A DNA stretch of 34,442 bases from Acidobacteriota bacterium (GTDB taxonomy: Bacteria; Acidobacteriota; Aminicenantia; Aminicenantales; Saccharicenantaceae), in assembly GCA_028749205.1 (NCBI GenBank), contig JAQULR010000017.1:1-34442 (forward strand), given 5' to 3'. The position numbers and the translations under genes were made by a program. Below, piece after piece: positions 8,325-15,557 of the stretch; position 1 is the first letter of the stretch; every line of letters starts with the position of its first letter. Under the pieces are notes generated by a model. It saw only the letters and a program-made list of their open reading frames with translations. It was not told the DNA's origin and made no database searches.

Positions 8325-9778
8325 TCAACGTCATCCGTGAACCCCTAATCTTTGAAATTAGCTCTCCTGGAAAAACTGCTATCAAGCTACCAGAACTTGA
8401 TGTTCCAGAAAAGAGCGATCTTCTGGCAGAGGTTCCTCTGAGGGCGGATATAGAAGGCTTTCCGGAGGTATCAGAAACTGAAGTTACCCGTCATTTTACC
8501 AGGTTATCTCAGATGAACTACTGTGTTGATTTTGGTTTTTATCCTTTAGGTTCCTGTACCATGAAGTACAATCCTAAAATAAACGAAAAGATTGCTGGAA
8601 TGGATTGTTATACCAATGTTCATCCACTGGCTTCAGAAAAACTGACCCAGGGCAACCTGGAGTTGATGAAAATTCTGGAAAATCTACTTGGGGAAATTAC
8701 TGGCCTGGATGCAGTCAGTCTGCAACCGGCTGCTGGTGCCCATGGAGAATTGACCGGTATGATGCTAATCAGAGCTCACCATCTCAACAATGGTCATCCG
8801 AGGAAATATGTCCTTATCCCTGATTCGGCTCACGGGACCAATCCTTCTTCAGCCCATATCTGTGGCTATCAGGTTAAAGAAATCAAGTCAAATGAGAGGG
8901 GAACAATTTCCTTAGAGGACCTGGAAAAGGAAATGACTGAAGAGGTAGCGGCTCTGATGGTAACCAACCCCAACACCCTGGGTGTCTTTGAATCGGATAT
9001 CTGTCAGATCGCCGATCTGGTTCATGCTAAGGGGGGCTTGGTTTATATGGATGGAGCTAACCTGAACGCTCTAGCAGGAATTACCAGGCCAGGAGATATG
9101 AAGGTAGATGTGATGCATTTGAACCTTCATAAGACCTTTTCTACTCCTCATGGGGGTGGCGGCCCTGGTTCAGGTCCAGTGGCCGTTAAAAAAATTTTAG
9201 AGCCCTATTTGCCCGTGCCAGTAATTGAAGAGAAAGAAGGTAAGTATTTCTTTAATTATAACCGGCCTAAATCTATTGGCAAGGTCAAAAGTTTTTATGG
9301 GCAATTTCTGGTGATGCTCAAAGCTCTGAGCTACATTTTGGCTCTTGGCCCTGAAGGCCTTAGAGAAATGGCTGAAGTGGCTGTGCTAAATTCTAACTAC
9401 CTGCGTCGAAGCTTAGATAGTCTCTATCATCTTAAGTATGATTCTCCCACTCTCCATGAATGTGTCTTTTCTGATAAATATCAGCAAGAATTTGGAGTAT
9501 CCAACCTGGATATTTCCAAAAGACTTCTGGATTATGGCCTGCATCCACCCACCATGTCTTTCCCTCTAATAGTTCATGGGGCTTTGATGATCGAACCCAC
9601 CGAGACCGAGAGCCGCCGGGACCTGGACCTGTTTATAGGGGCCATGAAAGCTATTGACCGGGAAGCCAGGGAAAATCCTGAATTGCTGAAGGCGGCTCCC
9701 CACATAACTTATGTCCGGCGTCTGGATGAAGTTCAGGCTGCTCGCCATCCTGTCTTGCGCTGGGAAGAGAAAAAATAA
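8321..9778 (+). CDS. gcvPB: Glycine dehydrogenase (decarboxylating) subunit 2
   Basis: The 485-residue C-terminal half of the split P protein carries the pyridoxal phosphate site. The Schiff-base lysine is K271 in LNLHKTFSTPHGGGGPGSGP. Other conserved stretches are GFYPLGSCTMKYNPKINE, QPAAGAHGELTGMMLIRAHH, DSAHGTNPSSAHICGYQV and DGANLNALAGITRPGDMKVD. Split P proteins are typical of many anaerobes and deeply branching bacteria, while the fused form is usual in Proteobacteria. It overlaps gcvPA by 4 bases. No dihydrolipoamide dehydrogenase (L protein) or lipoate ligase gene is in the window. Confidence 0.97.
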   Translation: MINVIREPLIFEISSPGKTAIKLPELDVPEKSDLLAEVPLRADIEGFPEVSETEVTRHFTRLSQMNYCVDFGFYPLGSCTMKYNPKINEKIAGMDCYTNVHPLASEKLTQGNLELMKILENLLGEITGLDAVSLQPAAGAHGELTGMMLIRAHHLNNGHPRKYVLIPDSAHGTNPSSAHICGYQVKEIKSNERGTISLEDLEKEMTEEVAALMVTNPNTLGVFESDICQIADLVHAKGGLVYMDGANLNALAGITRPGDMKVDVMHLNLHKTFSTPHGGGGPGSGPVAVKKILEPYLPVPVIEEKEGKYFFNYNRPKSIGKVKSFYGQFLVMLKALSYILALGPEGLREMAEVAVLNSNYLRRSLDSLYHLKYDSPTLHECVFSDKYQQEFGVSNLDISKRLLDYGLHPPTMSFPLIVHGALMIEPTETESRRDLDLFIGAMKAIDREARENPELLKAAPHITYVRRLDEVQAARHPVLRWEEKK

Positions 9779-9838
9779 TTGTGATTAGGAGTTCCAAACT
9801 GATAAGCCAATTCAGGAAATCTAGTCTGGTGAAAAAAG

Positions 9839-10687
9839 ATGAGCTTACAAGGACTTTTCTTAAAACTGTATGATTTCTGGTCAAAACAGGGTTGTTATTT
9901 AGCGCCCACTTATGATCTGGAAGTCGGTGCTGGGACAATGACTCCGGATACTTTTTTCCGGGTTCTGGGCCGGCAACCCTGGAAAGTAGCTTATGTGCAG
10001 CCGGCCCGGCGGCCAGCGGACGGGCGTTACGGAGAAAACCCTCACCGAGTGCAAAAACACTTTCAGTTTCAGGTTATTGTCAAGCCATCACCTGATGACA
10101 TTCAAAGAATCTATTTGGACAGCTTAGGTTGTTTAGGGATAAATTTACGGGAACACGACCTAAGGTTTGATGAAGACGACTGGGAATCACCGACCATTGG
10201 TGCCTGGGGAGTTGGTTGGCAGGTGATGCTGGATGGGTTAGAAATAACCCAGTTTACTTATTTCCAACAGGCTGGGGGGCTGGAACTATTTCCGGTTTCA
10301 GTAGAAATCACTTATGGTCTGGAAAGACTGGAAATGTTCCTGGAGGAGAAAGATAATATTTATGATCTGCAATGGTCAGAAGAAGTCAGCTATCGCCAGC
10401 TTCGCTATCAGGAAGAAAAAGAATTTTCGGTATACAATTTTGAACAGGCCAGTATCAAAATGTTACAGAGCCTCTTCAAGGAAACCGAAAATGAAGCCCA
10501 GCGTCTGATCAACTTAAACCTCCTGCTGCCAGCTTATGATCATTGCTTAAAATGCTCCCATCTTTTTAACCTTCTTGATTCCCGGGGTGCTATTAGCGTT
10601 ACGGAAAGAGTCAAACTCATCGGTCAAATCAGAACTTTGGTTAACCAGATTGCCAGAAAGTATCTCGAACCGACAGGAGAAAGCTGA
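9839..10687 (+). CDS. glyQ: Glycine--tRNA ligase alpha subunit
   Basis: The 282-residue catalytic alpha subunit of the heterotetrameric bacterial glycyl-tRNA synthetase. Conserved stretches run from FWSKQGCYLAPTYDLEVGAG through PWKVAYVQPARRPADGRYGE, HFQFQVIVKPSP, LGINLREHDLRFDEDDWESP and GWQVMLDGLEITQFTYFQQ. The ATG at 9839 has only a weak ribosome binding site (GGTGAAAAAAG), and 60 bases separate it from gcvPB. The stop and the next start share one base (TGATG), so GlyS is coupled. Its position directly behind the gcv genes places glycine use in protein synthesis next to glycine breakdown. Confidence 0.97.
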   Translation: MSLQGLFLKLYDFWSKQGCYLAPTYDLEVGAGTMTPDTFFRVLGRQPWKVAYVQPARRPADGRYGENPHRVQKHFQFQVIVKPSPDDIQRIYLDSLGCLGINLREHDLRFDEDDWESPTIGAWGVGWQVMLDGLEITQFTYFQQAGGLELFPVSVEITYGLERLEMFLEEKDNIYDLQWSEEVSYRQLRYQEEKEFSVYNFEQASIKMLQSLFKETENEAQRLINLNLLLPAYDHCLKCSHLFNLLDSRGAISVTERVKLIGQIRTLVNQIARKYLEPTGES

Positions 10688-12759
10688 TGGAATTTTTGCT
10701 GGAAATAATGACTGAGGAAATGCCTGCCTCCCACCTGAGAAGCGCTCTAAGCCAGCTTCGAGAAAAATTTACTGAGCAATTTAAGATAGCCCGGGTTGGA
10801 GTTCACAGCTTAAAGACTCTGGGAACCTGCCGGCGTCTGGTGGTGCTGGCTGATATAGAGGCTAACCAGCCTGATGAAGAAGAGTTAATTACTGGCCCTC
10901 CAAAACAAGTAGCCATCCAGGCCGATGGTCAGTATAGTTCAGCCGCTCTCGGCTTTGCTAAGTCTCAGGGAGTAGCGGTTGACAGCTTAGAAGTTGTCAA
11001 GACTTCAAAGGGTGAGTATCTGGGTTTTAAGAGGCTAAAAAAAGGCAAGTCAACCGAAGAGATCTTAACTGAAATATTTCCAGATATTTTGCGGTCTTTA
11101 AGCTTTCCCAGGAGCATGCGCTGGGCGGAAAAGAATTTCAGGTTTTCCAGACCAATAAAAAACCTTCTTTGCCTATTCAATAGCCGGGTGGTCGGGCTGG
11201 AATTTGAAGGCCTTAAATCAGGCAATCTTACCTATGGGCATTTCATTCATTCCCCTAATAAGCTTAAAGTTAGAAACTTTGAGGAATATTATCAGCTGCT
11301 CAAGGAGAATTCTGTTCTGGTGGACCAGGAAGAAAGAAGACGATCGATTCTTCAGCAATTCCAGGCAAAACTGGCTGAGCTTAAAGCAGAAGTTTATTCA
11401 GATGAAGGTTTGCTGGAAAGGTTACTCTGGAACATAGAGTGCCCGTTGGTCATCATGGGCAATTTTCCGCAAAGATTTTTGGAATTGCCGATTGAAGTTC
11501 TTTCAACTGCTATGAGGGAGGGACAAAAGTTATTTTCAGTGGTTAAAGGGAAAAAACAATTGCCTTATTTTCTTGGCTTGGCTGATGCTCCGGCTGACCC
11601 CAAAGATTTTATTGCTTCTGGAAATGAAAGAGTGCTTAAAGCCCGCCTGGAGGACGCCAGGTTTTTCTGGGAAAATGACCTGAGAGTGCCGTTGGCTGAA
11701 AGAGCCAGTAAGCTTGACCGGGTACTTTTTCATGAAAAGTTGGGAAGCTATGGAGATAAGCAGGAAAGACTGAAAAAATTGGTGTCTTATTTAGCAGATC
11801 GGTTGGAGTTCCGGGGTCAAAAAAAGGACCTGGTGGAAACAGCCGGGCTTTGTAAAGCTGACCTCCTGACTGAGATGGTTAGAGAATTCCCCGAGCTTCA
11901 AGGAAAAATGGGTGGACTCTACGCTCGGGAACAAGGTTATTCCGAAATAGTCTGTCAGGCTATCTATGAACATTATCTTCCAGCCGGGCTTGATGACCCT
12001 GTTCCGGTTTCTACCGCCGGTGCTATCCTCTCTATAGCTGACAAGATTGACACTATAGTTGGGGTATTTGGAACAGGGGCTAACATTAGTGGCTCCAGTG
12101 ATCCCTTTGGTTTAAGGCGGAATACCCTGGGCATTTGTAAGATTATTCTGGAAAAGAAATTCCATCTATCTCTTTATCGATTGCTGGACAAAGCGATTTC
12201 TCTGATAGGGGATAAGTTAACTATTTCAGCCAGTCAACTTAAAAAGACCTGTCTGGAATTTTTTGAAAGCCGGGTTTGGTTTATTTTTGAGAAGCAAGGA
12301 TATCGCTATGACTTGATCAAGGCGGCTTTGGGTCCAGGTTTTGAATATCTGGAAGAAATGGAAGCCAGGTTGAAGGCTCTCAATGAGCTCAGACATAGTA
12401 AAAATTTTGAGCCGTTTATTTTGATGGTAAAAAGAGTTAAGAATATTTTAAGAGAATCTCCTCGGGCCCGCCTTAATACCACCTGGCTAAAAGAAAAAGA
12501 AGAGAAAGAGCTTTATTCAGCTCTTAAGATTATAAAAAAGAATGTAGAAAACATGCTTTCCAAAGGTGAGTTTGCTGCCGCTCAGAAAATGATCTTTCGC
12601 CTTCAGCCTCCCCTAAACAATTTTTTTGATCGGGTTCTGGTAATGGTGGAAGATAAGAAAATAAGAAATAATCGCCTGGCTCTTCTGGCACAGATATTGG
12701 ATTTAACTGAGAATTTGGCTGATTACTCCCAAATAGTTATCGAAAGCGAAGACAAGTAA
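10687..12759 (+). CDS. glyS: Glycine--tRNA ligase beta subunit
   Basis: The 690-residue beta subunit binds tRNA-Gly and is required for activity of the alpha subunit. It begins with the family hallmark MEFLLEIMTEEMPASH. The middle holds LFHEKLGSYGDKQER and KADLLTEMVREFPELQGKMG, then HYLPAGLDDPVP, IADKIDTIVGVFGTG and SSDPFGLRRN, which form the HD-like core. The C-terminal DALR-like anticodon-binding part ends with NFFDRVLVMVEDKKIRNNRLALL. It is the last gene of the cluster. Downstream it converges with a PilZ gene after only 18 bases, where I see only a 5-bp stem (CTGAC/GTCAG, 12760-12781) and no good terminator. Confidence 0.97.
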   Translation: MEFLLEIMTEEMPASHLRSALSQLREKFTEQFKIARVGVHSLKTLGTCRRLVVLADIEANQPDEEELITGPPKQVAIQADGQYSSAALGFAKSQGVAVDSLEVVKTSKGEYLGFKRLKKGKSTEEILTEIFPDILRSLSFPRSMRWAEKNFRFSRPIKNLLCLFNSRVVGLEFEGLKSGNLTYGHFIHSPNKLKVRNFEEYYQLLKENSVLVDQEERRRSILQQFQAKLAELKAEVYSDEGLLERLLWNIECPLVIMGNFPQRFLELPIEVLSTAMREGQKLFSVVKGKKQLPYFLGLADAPADPKDFIASGNERVLKARLEDARFFWENDLRVPLAERASKLDRVLFHEKLGSYGDKQERLKKLVSYLADRLEFRGQKKDLVETAGLCKADLLTEMVREFPELQGKMGGLYAREQGYSEIVCQAIYEHYLPAGLDDPVPVSTAGAILSIADKIDTIVGVFGTGANISGSSDPFGLRRNTLGICKIILEKKFHLSLYRLLDKAISLIGDKLTISASQLKKTCLEFFESRVWFIFEKQGYRYDLIKAALGPGFEYLEEMEARLKALNELRHSKNFEPFILMVKRVKNILRESPRARLNTTWLKEKEEKELYSALKIIKKNVENMLSKGEFAAAQKMIFRLQPPLNNFFDRVLVMVEDKKIRNNRLALLAQILDLTENLADYSQIVIESEDK

Positions 12760-12777
12760 CTGACATCTTATTTCCGG

Positions 12778-13245
12778 TCAGGAATCTTCGATTTGGTATT
12801 CATCGGAAGCTTCGGGTCTGGCTTGGTCTGGTTCAGTGAATTTGTTTTCTAAGGCAATTATCTTGACTAGATTACCCGGGTAATTCTGACCTTTGTTTTT
12901 ACCGTATGGGTTGAACTGTACTCCGAGCTGATAAGGAAAGGCTTGGCTAGTGCCGGTTGAGACCCAACGAACTTCACCACTAAGAGTAAGGGTTGATCTT
13001 TCTCCAGGAATAGAAAGCTGGGTGAAGAGTTTAGTTCCTGTTTTTAGCTTTTCTCGGCTGGCGAAACGCATCCCGCCACGGCTGAGGTTAATCAGTGGGC
13101 AAAATTCTTCATCAAAATCATTTTTTCTGAAAATCAATCGCTTTTTTTTGTAGGAAACGGTAGCTCCCGGAATTGCAAACCTCTGACTCAATCGTTTTTC
13201 TTCCGGATAGATCTCTTGCTGCAGTCTTCCCTTTTCGTTAGACAT
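12778..13245 (-). CDS. PilZ domain protein
   Basis: A 155-residue soluble protein with one PilZ domain (~residues 17-120). Both c-di-GMP binding motifs are intact: RLSQR (RxxxR) and NLSRGG (D/NxSxxG). The C-terminal ~30 residues are acidic and low in complexity. Such proteins act as cyclic-di-GMP receptors, but the target is not shown by the sequence and no GGDEF or EAL gene lies in this window. The start has no ribosome binding site; the -10 box of a strong predicted promoter ends 9 bases upstream, so the message is probably leaderless. It stands alone, between the convergent glyS and a terminator that follows the TonB pair. Confidence 0.9.
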   Translation of the reverse strand: MSNEKGRLQQEIYPEEKRLSQRFAIPGATVSYKKKRLIFRKNDFDEEFCPLINLSRGGMRFASREKLKTGTKLFTQLSIPGERSTLTLSGEVRWVSTGTSQAFPYQLGVQFNPYGKNKGQNYPGNLVKIIALENKFTEPDQARPEASDEYQIEDS

Positions 13246-13254
13246 GCTAATAAT

Positions 13255-13283
13255 AATATATAGTAGCGATGGTCTTTTGTCAA
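13255..13283 (-). promoter_or_regulatory. Predicted promoter of the PilZ gene, leaderless arrangement
   Basis: Minus strand: a perfect TTGACA (-35, 13278-13283), a 17-base spacer and TATATT (-10, 13255-13260). The PilZ ATG at 13245 comes after only 9 more bases. The first two T's of the -35 box are the last T's of the upstream terminator's T-run. Confidence 0.7.
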
Positions 13284-13304
13284 AAAACCTGGACCTAACC
13301 CAGG
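13282..13304 (-). terminator. Intrinsic terminator of the TonB/secreted-protein pair
   Basis: Read on the minus strand, CCTGG (13304-13300), a 7-base loop and CCAGG (13292-13288) are followed at once by six T's (13287-13282). This lies 8 bases after the stop of the upstream secreted-protein gene. The stem is short, so efficiency is uncertain, but the position and T-run are right. Confidence 0.55.
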
Positions 13305-13312
13305 ATTAAAGT

Positions 13313-14371
13313 CTAATAGGGAAGAAATATAGCTTTTTCGGGTTTAAGCCTAACTGTTACCTCAGTTAGAATTTCTTGTTTTTCGGGATTGGCAAAAGAA
13401 AAATTTATTTCCGCTTTTTTGGTAAAGGTTGGTGGGGTTTTCTCTGGAGGCTTTTCTCGCCAATTTTTTATTAGGCCGGCTATAGCCGAAATAGCATCTA
13501 CTATGGACACTCCAGGACTAACATACTGGTCTTTCTGAGGTACTAGATAAGGTTTGGTTCCGGGGGGATTAGGTGAGGGGATGGTTATTTTGACCGGGAT
13601 TTTTTGTTGCAAGTATTTAATCGATTTGTAGATAAGGGTATCTCCAATATAAAAGGCCAGCTCGCCTTCAAGGTTTTTTACTGGAGCTGAATCCTGCCTC
13701 TGAACCAGCAACTCTTGATTTTTGAGGTTTCTTTTTTCTACCTTGAATTCCAGAACAAGTCTTTTTCTGATGGTAATATGGTTAGTTTTTAAAAAAATAT
13801 CAAGATTGAGTGAATAAGATCGGTCAAAATAAAAGGGCAGTGGAAGCTGAATAAAATGGAAGCCTCTCATCCAGAGCCCACCTTCTAAGGGATTACCATC
13901 TAACTGGATTTTGTAATAGGTATCAGTTGACAGGTCAAAACTAACCCTGAGAACCTCAGGAATAGTGCGGTCCTCAGCAGAAGCCGGCATTAAGAAATTG
14001 AAATTGGTAATCAGCGGATACTCCTGGCGCCATTTTCCCCAGTACTCAAGAGCCTGGTTAAAGACCCTGAAATCAAGGAAAGACAACAGGGGCTGACTAT
14101 CCCCGAATTCTTCAAAATAATCAATAAGAGCCTTTTTTTCTTCATCTGGCAGGTTGTTTTTAGAATAAATAAAAGGAAGAAGAGCCAGAGCTTCCTGGCG
14201 ATCCGCTGATTCCATCTCTTTAAGAGTAGTCTCCAAAAGGCTTAAGGCCTGTTTATAGTCATTTTCTTTTAGCATAAGGTTTAAGTCTGATTTCCAATCA
14301 GCTCTGAGGAAAACTGGTAGAATGATACAACCAAGGAACAATAGTCCAATAGGCCCGATTCTTTTAATCAT
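13313..14371 (-). CDS. Secreted protein of unknown function, partner of a TonB-like protein
   Basis: I do not recognise this 352-residue protein. It begins with a signal peptide (MIKRIGPIGLLFLGCIILPVF, likely cleaved near residue 24). An alpha-helical stretch follows (~25-110) with the look of TPR-type repeats (KQALSLLETTLKEM, QEALALLPFIY). The remainder is beta-rich and includes a proline-rich PSPNPPGTKPY segment and a PPEKTPPTF linker. Its start overlaps the end of the TonB-like gene by 8 bases, so the two are coupled and probably act together in the periplasm. A predicted terminator follows its stop. No enzymatic motif is visible. Confidence 0.72.
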   Translation of the reverse strand: MIKRIGPIGLLFLGCIILPVFLRADWKSDLNLMLKENDYKQALSLLETTLKEMESADRQEALALLPFIYSKNNLPDEEKKALIDYFEEFGDSQPLLSFLDFRVFNQALEYWGKWRQEYPLITNFNFLMPASAEDRTIPEVLRVSFDLSTDTYYKIQLDGNPLEGGLWMRGFHFIQLPLPFYFDRSYSLNLDIFLKTNHITIRKRLVLEFKVEKRNLKNQELLVQRQDSAPVKNLEGELAFYIGDTLIYKSIKYLQQKIPVKITIPSPNPPGTKPYLVPQKDQYVSPGVSIVDAISAIAGLIKNWREKPPEKTPPTFTKKAEINFSFANPEKQEILTEVTVRLKPEKAIFLPY

Positions 14372-15365
14372 GATAGGTAAACACTAAATAGAATTCTAGA
14401 CTCTTTCCAGGAAAATCTTCTGGCAATGGCGGGAAGGGAGAAGCAAGACGAACAGCAGTAGCCGCGGCTTGGTCCAGTACTTCACTGGAAGTAGAGGTGA
14501 CCATATCCAGTGAAAGTAGCTGACCTTCCCGATCAACAACCAGAATCATAGCGACGTTTTTGTTTTTTGGTAGGATAGCCAGTTGTGGTAATACCCATCT
14601 TGTCTGAATTATACTGACTACTTTTTCAGCCCAAGGCTTTATGTTATATCTATATCCGACTGGAATGTCAGAATCTACCGCTCCTGGAATTCCGGGCCGG
14701 ACTTGGCCAGTCTCAGAAAAACGAAGGCCTTTGCCCGGCTGTTCATAGGCCTTGGGAGCGGCATACTGATAGACATCAGATTTAAGTCCTGGAGGAACTG
14801 TCTCTTTTCCTTCCTCTGATTCTGGTTCAGGACTGACAAACAATTTGAGGCTGAAGTTGTATTTACCAGAAGTTGGACGAAGGCGCGATAGATTTATTCT
14901 GACCCCGGAAGATGTCTGAACCTCACTTGAACCAGAAGCTAAATAAGCATCAAGGTCAAAAGGAACAATTGGCTTTCCCGAACCAGGGCTTTCGGCTAAA
15001 GGCTGCCGACTTTCTGCTCCTGTTCCAGATGCTCCGGGCTCTCCAGGAACTCTTCTTAGCTGAGCTTGTCCACTTTCTCCGGGCCTGCCGGCCAGGTCTT
15101 CGGAAATCGGCGGCTCTTTAATAATCTCAGCCAAATCAGGTGGCATACTGACCTCAGGGTAGGTAGCGATGATTATATTTGTTTCCTTTTCAAAGGGCAG
15201 GATTTTAATGATAATTTTTGCCTGCCTCAAATAAAGTACCAGCAGAACATGCAGCAAAATGGCAATACTTAAACCAATAATCTTTGGTCTGGCTGCCTCC
15301 AGGTCAAAGCGTCCCTTCTTCCTTTTAAGATACAGGGTTAATGATTTAAATCTTATCTTTCTCAT
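14364..15365 (-). CDS. TonB/TolA-like energy transducer protein
   Basis: A 333-residue protein with a basic cytoplasmic N-terminus, one membrane segment (~28-46), a long Pro/Gly/Ser-rich periplasmic spacer (~50-215), and a C-terminal TonB-type domain. The latter is recognised from WAEKVVSIIQTRWVLP, MILVVDREGQLL and ATAVRLASPFPPLPEDF. In known systems TonB uses ExbB/ExbD to energise outer-membrane transport, but neither those genes nor a TonB-dependent receptor is nearby. Instead it is coupled to an unknown secreted protein. A perfect TATAAT lies 35 bases upstream. The gene could equally be a TolA-like or generic TonB-C-terminal protein. Confidence 0.82.
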   Translation of the reverse strand: MRKIRFKSLTLYLKRKKGRFDLEAARPKIIGLSIAILLHVLLVLYLRQAKIIIKILPFEKETNIIIATYPEVSMPPDLAEIIKEPPISEDLAGRPGESGQAQLRRVPGEPGASGTGAESRQPLAESPGSGKPIVPFDLDAYLASGSSEVQTSSGVRINLSRLRPTSGKYNFSLKLFVSPEPESEEGKETVPPGLKSDVYQYAAPKAYEQPGKGLRFSETGQVRPGIPGAVDSDIPVGYRYNIKPWAEKVVSIIQTRWVLPQLAILPKNKNVAMILVVDREGQLLSLDMVTSTSSEVLDQAAATAVRLASPFPPLPEDFPGKSLEFYLVFTYHD

Positions 15366-15557
15366 AAAATGACATCTTCGTTTTTACGATCAGAATACTT
15401 ATTATATAGAAAACTTGCCAGAAAGAGAAAGTTGCAGAACAGATTTCTATAACCGAAGTAGTTTCCGTGTAAATGGGCCGGTACCATTCATAAAATTTAT
15501 CAAGTCTTGAGAGATTAAACTGCTATTTATTGGAAAATCCTACGCTGTTAGGCTTTA
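15366..15557. other. 192-bp non-coding gap with the TonB-pair promoter
   Basis: A perfect minus-strand TATAAT is at 15401-15406, 35 bases before the TonB-like gene, with only a poor -35 (TTTCTC, 15425-15430). The gap also holds ATTCATAAAA (15486-15495), which matches the inner arm of the palindromic elements but lacks a matching right arm. A weak CCTA/TAGG hairpin lies just behind the stop of the upstream membrane protein gene. I see no coding sequence here. Confidence 0.4.

Noticed and set aside
12760-12781. Terminator between the convergent glyS and PilZ genes
   Set aside because: Only a 5-bp stem with a long loop and no T-run; too weak to call.
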